DNA of 64,000 bases from Betaproteobacteria bacterium (GCA_016868355.1 VGHB01000002.1:124001-188000), one strand, 5' to 3'; shown: positions 18,582 to 27,908, counted from the stretch's first letter. A program made the numbers and translations. Notes: a model not told the origin generated them from the letters alone.

Positions 18582-19061
18582 TTACTCGATGATGAACAGG
18601 GGCTGGCCGAATTCCACGGCTTGACCGTTTTCGCACAGGATCTGCGTGATCGTGCCCGCCTTGTCGGCTTCGATCTCGTTCATGATCTTCATGGCTTCGA
18701 TGATGCAGATGGCTTGGCCTTCCTTGACTTGCTGGCCGACCTCGACGAAAGGCTTGGCGCCCGGGCTGGCGGCGCGGTAGAAGGTGCCCACCATGGGCGA
18801 CTTGACTGTGTGCCCAACGGGTTCAGATGCCGCTACAGGGGCCGGCGCGGCCGTTCCGCTGGCCGCAGCGCCCGGTGCAGCGGGTACCGCAGCAGCCGGC
18901 ACGGCGCTGACCAGTGGTGCTGCTGCCGCGGCTGGAATCGCCACGGCCGGAGCGCCCGCCTTGACGATCCGAACCTTGCCTTCGGCTTCGGTGATCTCGA
19001 GTTCCGAGACATTGGATTCCGACACCAGGTCGATCAGGGTCTTCAGTTTTCTCAGATCCAT
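18582..19061 (-). CDS. accB: biotin carboxyl carrier protein of acetyl-CoA carboxylase
   Basis: AccB carries the biotin that shuttles CO2 between AccC and the carboxyltransferase. The 159-residue protein starts [13 protein letters not shown] at 19061. A flexible Ala/Pro/Val linker occupies about residues 35-80, and the biotinyl domain ends with the acceptor motif [11 protein letters not shown], where Met-Lys-Ile replaces the more frequent Met-Lys-Leu/Met. GAGG lies about nine bases before the ATG. The 135-base upstream region contains a 10-base palindrome TAAGCGCTTA at 19166-19175 and is the probable site of the acc promoter. Confidence 0.97.
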   Translation of the reverse strand: MDLRKLKTLIDLVSESNVSELEITEAEGKVRIVKAGAPAVAIPAAAAAPLVSAVPAAAVPAAPGAAASGTAAPAPVAASEPVGHTVKSPMVGTFYRAASPGAKPFVEVGQQVKEGQAICIIEAMKIMNEIEADKAGTITQILCENGQAVEFGQPLFIIE

Positions 19062-19196
19062 GCAGTATCCCCTCGGCTCATCGCTTGGTGATGTCAACAC
19101 CGTTCAACAGCCGACGATTTGTTTTCAACGGACGGTATCTCCGCGCGTTTGAAGCACCCGCAGTGTAAGCGCTTATCGAGCCTGGGAGCTGCCGAC

Positions 19197-19841
19197 TCAA
19201 AGTATTTGCGCCCACTGGTCGAGTTGCGCCGGGTGCAACTCCCCCATTTGGCGGCGCACGACCGCCCCTTGCGCGTCGGCCAAAACGGTGTAGGGCAGGC
19301 CGCCAGCAACATTTCCCAGGGTTCGCGCCAGGCCGGAGCCGTCGGCGCCAGCCACGGCCACGGGAAAGGCCACGGGGCTGCGGGCTAGAAAGGCTTTAAC
19401 TGGCGTAGGGCCATCTACTGCAATACCCAATAACTGCAGCTTTTTGTCGCTATTTTGTTTGTAAAAAATATCTAAAAGCGGCATTTCGCGAACACAAGGG
19501 GGACACCAGGTGGCCCAGAAATTGATCAGCAAAGGCCGCCCTCGAAGGCTGGACAGGATCAGATCGGCGCCCGATGGCTGGGGCAGGCTCAGGGCCCAGA
19601 AGTCTTCGCCCAGCTGGTCGGGGCCAGTGGGCTTCAGACCTGCTCCACGGGCTATGGGAGCACCCGACGGCAGGCTGTTTGGTGCCTGTTGCCACCAAAA
19701 AGCGCCCGCACCGGCGCCTAGGCCCAGGGCAGCCACCCCAAGCCAGCGGCGGCGCGGTGTCCCGGCCGCCCCCGATGCCGGGGTGGGTGCACGGGCGACC
19801 TTCACGGGCTCAGGCGTGTGAGGGGCAGGGCTTGAACTCAT
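19197..19841 (-). CDS. TlpA-family thiol:disulfide protein
   Basis: The 214-residue protein is a membrane-anchored periplasmic thioredoxin. One hydrophobic segment (LGVAALGLGAGAGAFWW, about 34-50) precedes a TlpA/ResA domain with LLINFWATWCPPCVREMPLL, the WCPPC active site, and the cis-Pro region GLPYTVLAD. Such proteins reduce disulfides in periplasmic proteins, often for cytochrome c maturation; the client here is unknown. The ATG at 19841 overlaps the stop of the upstream gene. A longer in-frame start (19946) would lie inside that gene. Confidence 0.9.
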   Translation of the reverse strand: MSSSPAPHTPEPVKVARAPTPASGAAGTPRRRWLGVAALGLGAGAGAFWWQQAPNSLPSGAPIARGAGLKPTGPDQLGEDFWALSLPQPSGADLILSSLRGRPLLINFWATWCPPCVREMPLLDIFYKQNSDKKLQLLGIAVDGPTPVKAFLARSPVAFPVAVAGADGSGLARTLGNVAGGLPYTVLADAQGAVVRRQMGELHPAQLDQWAQIL

Positions 19842-20434
19842 GGTGGCGGTGGATAAAGCAGGTTTGTCAGGGCTTGCAGTGTGCCGCGCCAGCGCAGGCC
19901 TCGGGCATCGGGCTTGAGGGCACCCTTTTGATCTTCGGGTGACCACACCGAGATCTCAATGGGCACGGTGTTGCCGATTGCGGCGCAGGAGACTTGCAGC
20001 CCAATGACCGGCACTGGTTCTCGCCCGCGGCCCGCGCGCTGCCCGGATTCAAAGGATACACGTTGATGGATTAGGGCCAGTTCGGGTCCGGTGGGGTCAT
20101 CGGTGTAAAGGTCCAGCAGGATGGGGGAATGCTGTGTGGCCGTCCCGCGCCACACCGCGCCGCCCACATGGGGCTCGAACTCTTGCAAACGGCGCATCCA
20201 CTGAGCCGCCAGTTCGCGCAGGGCGCGCAGGGCTACTGGCTGTGTATCGGCGTGGAACAGCGCCAGGTGCTCGCGCACCGCATCTTCGACTTCTAGGTGG
20301 TCGGGCATCTGCAGCCCCCGCTGGCCTGCCATTCCCAGGTGCTGGGCGGCCTTACGGCATGCGGCGCTGAAGTCCAGGCCGTGCTCAACCACCCAGGTCG
20401 CCGCGCTAGCAGCCAGTTCTTCGCGCCCGCTCAT
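19838..20434 (-). CDS. conserved protein of unknown function
   Basis: I cannot assign a function to this 198-residue protein. It looks soluble, with no signal peptide. Features include AATWVVEHGLDFSAACRKAAQHLG near the start, a segment AVREHLALFHADTQPVALRALRELAAQWMRRL (about 50-82), and a C-terminal half with LALIHQRVSFES and PIEISVWSPEDQ. I recall homologues in Burkholderiales carrying the label UDP-N-acetylmuramate-alanine ligase, but no Mur ligase motif or P-loop is present, so that label is probably wrong. It overlaps mtgA and the TlpA gene by 4 bases each, indicating translational coupling. Confidence 0.75.
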   Translation of the reverse strand: MSGREELAASAATWVVEHGLDFSAACRKAAQHLGMAGQRGLQMPDHLEVEDAVREHLALFHADTQPVALRALRELAAQWMRRLQEFEPHVGGAVWRGTATQHSPILLDLYTDDPTGPELALIHQRVSFESGQRAGRGREPVPVIGLQVSCAAIGNTVPIEISVWSPEDQKGALKPDARGLRWRGTLQALTNLLYPPPP

Positions 20435-21072
20435 GGCCGTATCCCTGGGGGGTGCTTCATCGCCGGCATGCGTGCGGCAGTGGTTTCAAATTGCTTGGCT
20501 AGGTAGGTCGACTCGGGAAAACCTTCAAAGCGCCGTGGCGCGGGCAACATCACTGCATGGCGGGCAGACTGCCAGGCTTGCCGCTGCTGGGGGGGTAGGC
20601 CGAAATGCAGCTGGGCGGCGGCCCTTGCACCGCACACCCCTTCGTTCCACTCGCCGGCGTTGAGGTAGATCTCCGGGATTCGGGACTTGCTTAGCCTGGG
20701 CTCCAACGCCCAGGCGATCAGCGCCTCTTGCCCTTTGTGCCAATAGGTGCGTTCTCCGCTGCGGAAGAGGTTTTTGGCCAACTGCTGGGTGACGGTAGAG
20801 CCGCCCAAGAGACGTTCGGGTTCGCGAGCAGCGCACCCGGCCGCCGGTGTGGGGGCTTGGCCTGTTGCCGGTGCCCTTGGGCGGTCGTTGCGGGTGCGCG
20901 CCTGCTGGATGGCCTGCCAACGTAGGCTCTGGTGATCGACAAACGTGGTGGATAAGGGGTCTAGGTGCGCCATGAAGGTGGTGCTCGCCAAAAAGTACAG
21001 CTGCAGCGCCACCAGGCAGATCAGCAGCAGGGCCAGCAGCCGGTCCAGCTGCTGCAGCAAGCCCTGAATCAT
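20431..21072 (-). CDS. mtgA: monofunctional peptidoglycan glycosyltransferase, internally shortened
   Basis: MtgA polymerises lipid II into glycan strands at the inner membrane. The 213-residue product has the N-terminal membrane helix (LLALLLICLVALQLYFLA), the GT51 motif GGSTVTQQLAKNLF, and IPEIYLNAGEWNEGVCGARAAA. It is shorter than the usual 230-260 residues. DPLSTTF, normally about 40 residues ahead of the motif-1 block, runs directly into VDHQSLRWQAI, which corresponds to the residues just after the EDxxF motif. The catalytic Glu-Asp is therefore missing, apparently through an in-frame deletion. The enzyme is predicted to be inactive as a glycosyltransferase. aroE overlaps upstream by 4 bases. 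Confidence 0.85.
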   Translation of the reverse strand: MIQGLLQQLDRLLALLLICLVALQLYFLASTTFMAHLDPLSTTFVDHQSLRWQAIQQARTRNDRPRAPATGQAPTPAAGCAAREPERLLGGSTVTQQLAKNLFRSGERTYWHKGQEALIAWALEPRLSKSRIPEIYLNAGEWNEGVCGARAAAQLHFGLPPQQRQAWQSARHAVMLPAPRRFEGFPESTYLAKQFETTAARMPAMKHPPGIRP

Positions 21073-21941
21073 GGGTGTGGGCCCGACGCCATGCGGCGCC
21101 GCAAGGCCGTCAGCACCGCAGGCGTGTCGGGTGGGCGCACCCCGCGCCAGAATTCAAAGGCCTGAGCGGCCTGCTCCACCAACATGCCCAGCCCATCACG
21201 GGCCTGCGCACCCTGGCTTTGTGCCCACAGCGTAAAGCCCTCAGATGCGGGCCCGTACATCAAATCCACAGCCAAGGCATTGGGGCGCAGGATACCGGTG
21301 GCCACCGGAGCAGCCTCACCGGCCAGGCTGCTGGAGGTGCCGTTGATCAGCACCTGACATCCCTGACCACACAGGGCCGCAGCCTCGTGCAGCGCACCCC
21401 CCAGGACGATGCTGCCATGCTCGCGGGCCCAAGCAGCGTGCGAAGCGGCCAACGCCACTGCCTTGGCTGCAGTTCGGTTGACCACAACCACCCGGGCGGG
21501 ATGTGCGGCCAACACGGGGCCCAGCACGCCCGCAGCGGCACCGCCTGCCCCCAGCAACAGCACCGTGCAGCCCTTGAGCGCAAGGCCCGCGTTCAGTTGA
21601 ATGTCCGCCACCAGCCCGAGCCCGTCGGTGTTCTCGGCCTGCCATCCCTGTTCATCAAACCGCACGGTATTGGCTGCTTGCGCCAAGCGCACGCGCGCGC
21701 TGCAATGGCTCACCCTGGCAGGCACCTCAAACTTGAAAGGCACCGTCACATTGCAGCCACGCGCCCCGCTGTCGGCCCAGGCCTGCAAGGTTTGGGCAAA
21801 GCCATCCACGGGCGATTGCACCCGTTCATACTGCATGAGCTGCCCGGTTTGCCGGGCAAACTCGCTGTGAATGAAGGGCGATTGGCTGTGTGCCACGGGG
21901 TAACCGATGACGGCGTAACGGTCGTACGGTTCCGCGCGCAT
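21069..21941 (-). CDS. aroE: shikimate dehydrogenase
   Basis: AroE reduces 3-dehydroshikimate with NADPH in aromatic amino acid synthesis. The 290-residue protein shows GYPVAHSQSPFIHSEFA with the shikimate-binding Ser residues, NVTVPFKFEV with the catalytic Lys, the NADP loop VLLLGAGGAAAGVL, VVNRT for the adenosine phosphate, and a C-terminal DGLGMLVEQAAQAFEFW. The ATG is 2 bases after the RNB gene stop and the stop overlaps mtgA. Confidence 0.97.
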   Translation of the reverse strand: MRAEPYDRYAVIGYPVAHSQSPFIHSEFARQTGQLMQYERVQSPVDGFAQTLQAWADSGARGCNVTVPFKFEVPARVSHCSARVRLAQAANTVRFDEQGWQAENTDGLGLVADIQLNAGLALKGCTVLLLGAGGAAAGVLGPVLAAHPARVVVVNRTAAKAVALAASHAAWAREHGSIVLGGALHEAAALCGQGCQVLINGTSSSLAGEAAPVATGILRPNALAVDLMYGPASEGFTLWAQSQGAQARDGLGMLVEQAAQAFEFWRGVRPPDTPAVLTALRRRMASGPHP

Positions 21942-21943
21942 CC

Positions 21944-24100
21944 TCAGGCCACCGTGCTTGAAGAGATCGGCTTGGTGGCATCCGAACCGGTGTCTGAGGC
22001 CTCCTGTGATGGCGCGGCCTCGGAAATATCGATGGCCAAGGCCAGCGGCGCAGACGCCTGGCTCAAGTCCTCATCGTCTTCACTGGCGCCCTCCGCGGTG
22101 CCGGCGTCCCCATGCGTCTGCTCGTCAAGTCGCGCAGCCAGCGTGGCGTGTACGTCCAGTGTCAGCAGGTCTAGACCCTGCACGCGGGCCACCAGCCGCG
22201 CACCACGGAGCAAGGGCTCGGCCCCGGTTACCTTGAATACCAGGGGCAGTTCATCGGCGCGTACCAAACCGTCCTTGAGAACAGTGGCCGGCACTTCGCT
22301 GACCGCGTTTTGCTGCAGCCATCGCAAGGCCCAGTAGCGTTCGATGCCCCGCTGGAAATCGACATAGGCGGTGTAGGCCGCGTCGAATGACGACACCACC
22401 GAGAAGAGTTGGGCGTCTTTGAGCTTGAAGGGTGCAGCCAGTGCGGCGGTGCGGCCATGCCGAGCGCAGGCGATGATTTGCCACTGGTTGACCAGGTCTA
22501 CGTACCGACGCAAGGGCGACGAGGCCCAGGTGTAGTGGCTGACCCCCATGCCCGCGTGTGGCGCAGGCTTGATGCCCATGCGTACTTTGATGCCCGGTGC
22601 CAGGCTGGCTTGGCTGCGGTAGATGCCCGGCACACCCAGTTCAGCCAACCAGGCCCCCCAGCTGCTGTTTGCCAAGATCATCAACTCGGCCACCAGCAGG
22701 TCTAAGGGCGAACCGCGACGGCGCTGGGCAATATGCACCGTCTCAGCCCCGTGCGGGGCCTCATCCTGGGTGCCATCGCGGCCTTCCAGCTTGAAGCTGA
22801 AATCCGGCCGGTTGAAGCTTTCAGGCTTACCCCGCGCCAGTTCACGCTGACCCTTGAGATGGCGCGCCAGACGAAAGCTGAAGGCCAGCTCGCGGTGAAA
22901 GGGAATGGGTGCGCTGGCCGTAGCTGCGCCGGGGTTCTCGGCGAGTACCGCCTCCAGGGTCTCTTCGCTGATGTGCGCTTCTAGGTGGTCGTGGCGGAGA
23001 TTGGCAGCCACATGCACTTGCTCCAGCAGGGTCACACGGTCGCGCACTTCCAAGCTCGCTTCGTCCAAGGTCACATATAGGCTCACTGCTGGACTGGCCC
23101 GCCCTTCCACGAGGGTGCAGGCCTGCACCACTTCGTTGGGTAGCATCGTCAGCTTGTGCCCGGGCATGTAAACCGTGGACAGGCGCTGCGAAGCCAAACG
23201 GTCCACCGCCGTTCCGGGGGCGATGACCAAGGCTGGCGCAGCGATGTGTATTCCCAGCACCACCGTGCCGCTGCCCAAACCCCGCACCGATATGGCGTCG
23301 TCGATCTCCGTGGTGCTGGAATCATCAATAGAGAAGGCTTGTACGCCCTGCGCCAGGGGCAGGGATTCCCGCACCTGCGGTGCAGCTACGGCGGGAAAGT
23401 CGGTGCCCTTGGGGAAGTGTTCGAACAGAAACCGCTTCCAGTGGAACTGATAGGGGCTGTCGATTGCCCCAGCACCTTTGAGCAGATCCAAGGGCGATCG
23501 CTGGCTCAACCTCGCGGCCTCGACCACCGCCTTGTATTCTGGCGCGTTCTTGTCGGGCTTGAACAGGATGCGGTAGAGCTGTTCACGCACCGCATCCGGA
23601 CAATAGCCCTGTGTCAGCTCATGCGACCACTGCTCAATTTGCGCGGCGATCTGCTTCTTGCGCTCAACACCCAATAGAGCGGCCTTGAGCGTGTCCTCCG
23701 AGGCCTTGCGAAAGAGCCCCCTGCCCATGCGGCGGAAGTAGTGCGGCGCCTCAAAAAGGCGGATCAGCGCTGCTGCCTGGTGCACCGCATCGGCCGTGGG
23801 ATCAAAGTACTCGCGGGCCAGATCAGCAAAGCCAAAGTCGCCCTCCGGGGCAAACTCCCAGGCCAGGTTCAGGTCAATGTCTTCAGCTAGCGTGCGCGCG
23901 CGGCTGAGCAGCTCAGCTGGCGCGGGCTGGGCAAAGCGCAGCAACACGTGTGCAGCCTTGATCTTCACACGCTTGCCTGAGTCGAGCTCAATTTGCATCG
24001 AACTCTCGGCCTCAGACATCACACGGCCGGCCAAGAGCTTGCTGGCCTCATCAAACAGGGCGTAATTCACTGTTGAATTGTCGGCGGTTTTCGATGTCAA
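21944..24100 (-). CDS. RNB-domain ribonuclease (RNase II/R-like)
   Basis: This 718-residue protein is a 3'-to-5' exoribonuclease of the RNB family. The catalytic metal-binding motif is AFSIDDSSTTEIDDAISV at about 270-287, and conserved downstream blocks include VDRLASQRLSTVYMPGHKLTMLP and SHYTWASSPLRRYVDLVNQWQI. The N-terminus is a small OB-like segment rather than the double cold-shock domains of full RNase R. Its family in Burkholderiales usually lies upstream of aroE, as here. A Glu/Ala/Ser-rich tail of about 50 residues follows the S1-like end. The ATG at 24100 is preceded by GGAGG about ten bases upstream (minus-strand reading), a good ribosome site. Confidence 0.92.
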   Translation of the reverse strand: MTSKTADNSTVNYALFDEASKLLAGRVMSEAESSMQIELDSGKRVKIKAAHVLLRFAQPAPAELLSRARTLAEDIDLNLAWEFAPEGDFGFADLAREYFDPTADAVHQAAALIRLFEAPHYFRRMGRGLFRKASEDTLKAALLGVERKKQIAAQIEQWSHELTQGYCPDAVREQLYRILFKPDKNAPEYKAVVEAARLSQRSPLDLLKGAGAIDSPYQFHWKRFLFEHFPKGTDFPAVAAPQVRESLPLAQGVQAFSIDDSSTTEIDDAISVRGLGSGTVVLGIHIAAPALVIAPGTAVDRLASQRLSTVYMPGHKLTMLPNEVVQACTLVEGRASPAVSLYVTLDEASLEVRDRVTLLEQVHVAANLRHDHLEAHISEETLEAVLAENPGAATASAPIPFHRELAFSFRLARHLKGQRELARGKPESFNRPDFSFKLEGRDGTQDEAPHGAETVHIAQRRRGSPLDLLVAELMILANSSWGAWLAELGVPGIYRSQASLAPGIKVRMGIKPAPHAGMGVSHYTWASSPLRRYVDLVNQWQIIACARHGRTAALAAPFKLKDAQLFSVVSSFDAAYTAYVDFQRGIERYWALRWLQQNAVSEVPATVLKDGLVRADELPLVFKVTGAEPLLRGARLVARVQGLDLLTLDVHATLAARLDEQTHGDAGTAEGASEDDEDLSQASAPLALAIDISEAAPSQEASDTGSDATKPISSSTVA

Positions 24101-24173
24101 ACGCCTCCAATCGGGCTTGCGGGCAGCGCGGTTGCAGGCACATCGGGTACCCTGGCCCCTTAAACTTGAGGGC

Positions 24174-24923
24174 TCAAATGGTCAAGCCACCAGCCACCTC
24201 AATGACCGCGCCATTGACGTAGCTGGCGTCGTCACTGGCCAAGAAGGCGTAGACACTGGCGATTTCCTCAGGCTTGCCAATTCGGCGCAGGGGCACCTCT
24301 TGGGTCATTTCGGCCAGCACCTTTCCGGGGATCGTATCCAGGATATGGGTGGCCACAAAGCCGGGGGCCACGGCATTGACCCGAACGCCCTTGGGGCCGA
24401 GTTCGCGGCTCCAGGTCTTTGTGAAGCCGATCACGCCGAACTTGCTGGCGGCGTAGTTGGTTTGGCCAAAGTTGCCGTACAGGCCGACGATGGAACTGAC
24501 GTTGAGGATCACGCCAGCGCCTTGCATCACCATATGGTCGGCCACGGCTTGGCTGCAGTGAAAGACGCCACGGAGGTTGACGTCGATCACACGATCGAAC
24601 TGTTCCAGGGTCATCTTTTGCAGCCTGGCGTCCTGCGTGATGCCGGCATTGTTCACGAGCACATCAATGCGTCCGAATGTGGCCTTGACCGCCGCCGTCA
24701 TGGCATCGACCTGAGCACGATCGGTGACGCTCAGGACGAAGCCGACCGAGCGTTCGGCTGCACCCCCGAAGCGGCGGCAGTCGGCCACCGCTGCATCCAC
24801 ATCGGCTTGGCGCAGGTCGCACACCACCACCACCGCACCTTCGGCAGCGAAGCGGCGCACGCTGGCCAGGCCGATGCCCTGACCAGCGCCGGTGATGATG
24901 CAAACCTTATCCTTGAGCTTCAT
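24174..24923 (-). CDS. SDR-family 3-oxoacyl-ACP reductase-like protein
   Basis: The 249-residue short-chain dehydrogenase has the NAD(P) loop TGAGQGIG at 12-19, NNAG at about 90, the catalytic Ser in [10 protein letters not shown] and the YAASK Tyr/Lys pair, and ends [10 protein letters not shown]. The sequence is FabG-like (beta-ketoacyl-ACP reductase), but similar proteins reduce other oxoacyl or hydroxy substrates, and there is no fab neighbour here. It lies 9 bases after the metalloprotease gene, so the two may share a message. Confidence 0.88.
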   Translation of the reverse strand: MKLKDKVCIITGAGQGIGLASVRRFAAEGAVVVVCDLRQADVDAAVADCRRFGGAAERSVGFVLSVTDRAQVDAMTAAVKATFGRIDVLVNNAGITQDARLQKMTLEQFDRVIDVNLRGVFHCSQAVADHMVMQGAGVILNVSSIVGLYGNFGQTNYAASKFGVIGFTKTWSRELGPKGVRVNAVAPGFVATHILDTIPGKVLAEMTQEVPLRRIGKPEEIASVYAFLASDDASYVNGAVIEVAGGLTI

Positions 24924-24932
24924 CGAGGTGCG

Positions 24933-27908
24933 TCAAACACCTTGTTTGTTCAGCGGGGCCTTCAGGGCTTCGCTGATCAGCGCCAGGCTGTCTTCCAAGT
25001 GCGCGCGTGCCATGCTCGACCAACCGCCACCATTCAATGCGCTGCGCAGACCGGATTCAAGCTGGCGTGCCACCATGCGGTTGACTGCTGGCGCGTCGGC
25101 GTTGCCGCTTGGGGCGGCAGGCCGCAGCAGACCATTGGCCAGTCTCTTGATGTGTTCACGCTGCAGGTTACGGCGCAGGCTATCCACATCGCGGCCACCG
25201 GTCTTGCCGTCGCGCAACTCCGACCAAATCGCCCCGCTCAAGCGAATTTGTACGTCGGCAAAACTCATCAAGGCCTTGGGGTCGTCGACCTTATGCTCGG
25301 CGTCGGCCATACGAGAGGCCAAGCCGTCGCTCATCAGTGCATCCAGCGCATTGCGTTGCACGCCCAGTACCGACTGTGCCAAGCTGTAGTCCGTTGAGGT
25401 TTGTGCTCGGGCTGAAGTACGGTCGAGCTGGTCAATGCCCAGGCGGCTCAGGATCTTTGGGTCAAACTTGAAGCTCTGAGTGGTGAACAGTTCATTGACC
25501 ACAAAGTTCAGCGCCTCACGCTGGCGTGCAGCCGGCACCGGCGAGATCAGGGGTTCGTTCTTTCCAGCCAGGGCACGCGAGTGTATGGAGCCGCCCACGT
25601 AGCGGGTGGCCAGCGGCACGGTGGCATTGATGCCGGCGAACACCCGCTGCAGCACGCGGCGGTATATCGTCATGTCATCGGTCGGTGCCAGTGTGCGCGC
25701 TTGCGTGCGGGTCCACAGCTCACGCGAAAGCTTCATCTGCTTTTGCGCATAGGCCAAGGGGTCATCGCCCAAGTCGTAGCGGTTGACCATCGGGTCGGGC
25801 GTGGAAGCGTCTTCGTCGGTGGCGTAAGCCAGCGAGATATCGCTGTCGCTGCGCTGGGCGATGCTGGCCAGGCCGGCGGCCTCGCGGTCGGCCGGGAAAT
25901 CTCGGTAACCATACTCAATAGCCCAAATGTCGTAGGCCCCCAACGTGCCCATCTGCAGATCTGCATCCACCTCATCAGCCAGAGGCAGGTTCAGGGCGTT
26001 GTAGTCCATCACGGAGTTGGACACACCGCGCAGGGCGGTGAATGCCTTGTCGCGCAGCTGACTGCGTGTGATGCCGGTGGAGGCCTTGAAGTTGTGGCGC
26101 AGGCCCAAGGCGTGACCGATCTCATGCATCGTCACGTCTTTGAGGCTAGCGGCGATGAAGCGGTCGGCTTCAGGGCCTTGGGGATCGATCTGACCGCGGG
26201 CCACCAGCAGTTCGAAGGCCATTTCGGCCTGCTCGAGCGCCTCGTGGCCCATGGTGCACAGCGTGTGGTCATGGGCGCCAGCCGCGGCATAGGGCTGAGC
26301 AAAACTCGGGCCGTTGGAGCCGCCTCCTAATTCTGCCGGCTGGCTGCCCAGGCGCGGCTGGGTGTCGGTGATGCGGTTACGACCAACACGCACCCAGTTT
26401 TCGGGAATGATGGACGCACCACGCAGGATTTCACCGGTGCGGGGATCAGCTTGGCTGGGGCCAACGGCCGTGGCGCCCGGGCCCTCGATGGCAAACCAGC
26501 GCACGGCCAGCATCCGGGTGCCTTCCAAGGTGCTCCAGTCGGCATTGTCGGCTTGCTGTTCCACCACGACGGCGTTGCGCCAACCGGCCTTCTCGAAGGC
26601 CTTATTCCATTCCAAGATGCCGGCCTTGATGGGTTCGCGCCACTTCATGGGAATGTTGCGGTCCATCACCACGCGGATGGGCTCTTTGGGTTCGGAGACC
26701 TCTGCGTTCGGATCTTTCTTCTCCAGGCGCCAGCGCTTGATGTGATGGGTGCGGCGGTCGCCGCCGGCGTCCTTACCGAAGTCCATGAAGGACTCGGTGA
26801 AGTAGCCCACGCGTTGATCTGCCGCGCGCGCCTTCATTGGGATGACCGGCAATGGCGCCATGGTGTAGGTGTGCGCAAGGAACAGGCTGCGCGGGTCGGG
26901 CACCACGGTGGGCGGTGAGGGCAAGGCTGCCGGGTTGGGTGTGGCCCCGCCAGGGCCGCCGGTCGGTAGCGAAGGCAGCTTGGGAATGGCGAAATGCTGC
27001 CGCACCGTCAAGCTGGTGCCTTGCGCATTGGCCGAACTCTTGACGATGCCCGAATTCGCACGGTCGAGCGCGTAGGACAGCCGATAGGAGCCCTCAAGTC
27101 GCGTCTGCGCTCCTGTGAGGTCTCCGCCGACCAGGACATTGGCGTCCACCAGAATCGACTTGCGTTCCGGGTGCGGCGCTGATGCGGCGGGGGCTGTGGC
27201 CAACAGGCTGTCGGAATAACTTTCTTCCAGGGCCTTGGCCAGAGGCGTGTTGGCCGGTGCGCGCACCTTCAGGTTCTTCGCGACCAACTGCACGATATTG
27301 CCCACCTTGCGCAGCTCCACCACTTGGCTGCCGCCCATCAGGCCCGGCCAGAAGAAGCGCTCGCCCAGACCGTTGGCCACCGAGGCTGCGAAGAAGAAGG
27401 GTTTGTCCATCACGGCGGTGGGAATCTCTAGCCACACCTTGTCGTCCTTGGTCCAAACCGGCAGGAAGCCGTCGCTGCGCTTGGCGTCGCGGCTCACATC
27501 GGCAAAGGCAGGAGGGCTGCCAGCCGCTGCTGAGCCGCGTGAGGCCATGGCGGCTGCCGCCATGGCCGCTGCATTAGGCGCACCCGCAGCAGCTGGTGCG
27601 CCAGCCGGCGTAGTGGTCCCGGCTGCGGTTGCCGGGCGGGTGGGCGCCGTCGATGCTGGTGCCTTGGGCGCCGGAGTTGGTGCAGATGCCGGCGCAGCGG
27701 CTGGCGCAGCAGCGGACGAGCCTGAGGCCGCGCTGGCTGCAGCAGCCGACTTGTCAGCGGCCTGTGGGGCTCTCGGATTCTGGGCGCAGGCCACCAGCAG
27801 GGTGGCCAGCGCCGCAGCGATCCAAGGATTACGGGCTCGCTCAAGTTGCTGGGGCAAGTCTGGCGAGAGCGCGCCCGTCTGCGACCGTGCGCGGTGCAGA
27901 TTTTTCAT
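24933..27908 (-). CDS. large zinc-dependent metalloprotease (DUF5117/DUF4953 type), likely lipoprotein
   Basis: The roughly 990-residue protein carries an extended zinc motif HEIGHALGLRHNF (HExxHxxGxxH) near residue 630, the signature of metzincin-like peptidases. It is of the DUF5117/DUF5118-DUF4953 type common in Gram-negative bacteria. The N-terminus has a hydrophobic helix ending in the lipobox-like LLVAC at about residue 41, then a very long Ala/Pro/Gly/Thr-rich stretch (about 45-125), probably a flexible linker. It is likely exported and anchored in the envelope. The start is uncertain: I prefer the ATG at 27908 (MKNLHRARS) over an in-frame ATG at 27983. Confidence 0.88.
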   Translation of the reverse strand: MKNLHRARSQTGALSPDLPQQLERARNPWIAAALATLLVACAQNPRAPQAADKSAAAASAASGSSAAAPAAAPASAPTPAPKAPASTAPTRPATAAGTTTPAGAPAAAGAPNAAAMAAAAMASRGSAAAGSPPAFADVSRDAKRSDGFLPVWTKDDKVWLEIPTAVMDKPFFFAASVANGLGERFFWPGLMGGSQVVELRKVGNIVQLVAKNLKVRAPANTPLAKALEESYSDSLLATAPAASAPHPERKSILVDANVLVGGDLTGAQTRLEGSYRLSYALDRANSGIVKSSANAQGTSLTVRQHFAIPKLPSLPTGGPGGATPNPAALPSPPTVVPDPRSLFLAHTYTMAPLPVIPMKARAADQRVGYFTESFMDFGKDAGGDRRTHHIKRWRLEKKDPNAEVSEPKEPIRVVMDRNIPMKWREPIKAGILEWNKAFEKAGWRNAVVVEQQADNADWSTLEGTRMLAVRWFAIEGPGATAVGPSQADPRTGEILRGASIIPENWVRVGRNRITDTQPRLGSQPAELGGGSNGPSFAQPYAAAGAHDHTLCTMGHEALEQAEMAFELLVARGQIDPQGPEADRFIAASLKDVTMHEIGHALGLRHNFKASTGITRSQLRDKAFTALRGVSNSVMDYNALNLPLADEVDADLQMGTLGAYDIWAIEYGYRDFPADREAAGLASIAQRSDSDISLAYATDEDASTPDPMVNRYDLGDDPLAYAQKQMKLSRELWTRTQARTLAPTDDMTIYRRVLQRVFAGINATVPLATRYVGGSIHSRALAGKNEPLISPVPAARQREALNFVVNELFTTQSFKFDPKILSRLGIDQLDRTSARAQTSTDYSLAQSVLGVQRNALDALMSDGLASRMADAEHKVDDPKALMSFADVQIRLSGAIWSELRDGKTGGRDVDSLRRNLQREHIKRLANGLLRPAAPSGNADAPAVNRMVARQLESGLRSALNGGGWSSMARAHLEDSLALISEALKAPLNKQGV

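Noticed and set aside
24078-25397. Plus-strand ORF of 439 codons opposite fabG and the metalloprotease end
   Set aside because: It crosses two genes with clear motifs on the other strand and lacks any domain.
27540-27760. Ala/Gly/Pro-rich stretch in the metalloprotease as a repeat-containing element
   Set aside because: The bases do not form exact tandem units; it is low-complexity coding sequence in an uninterrupted frame.
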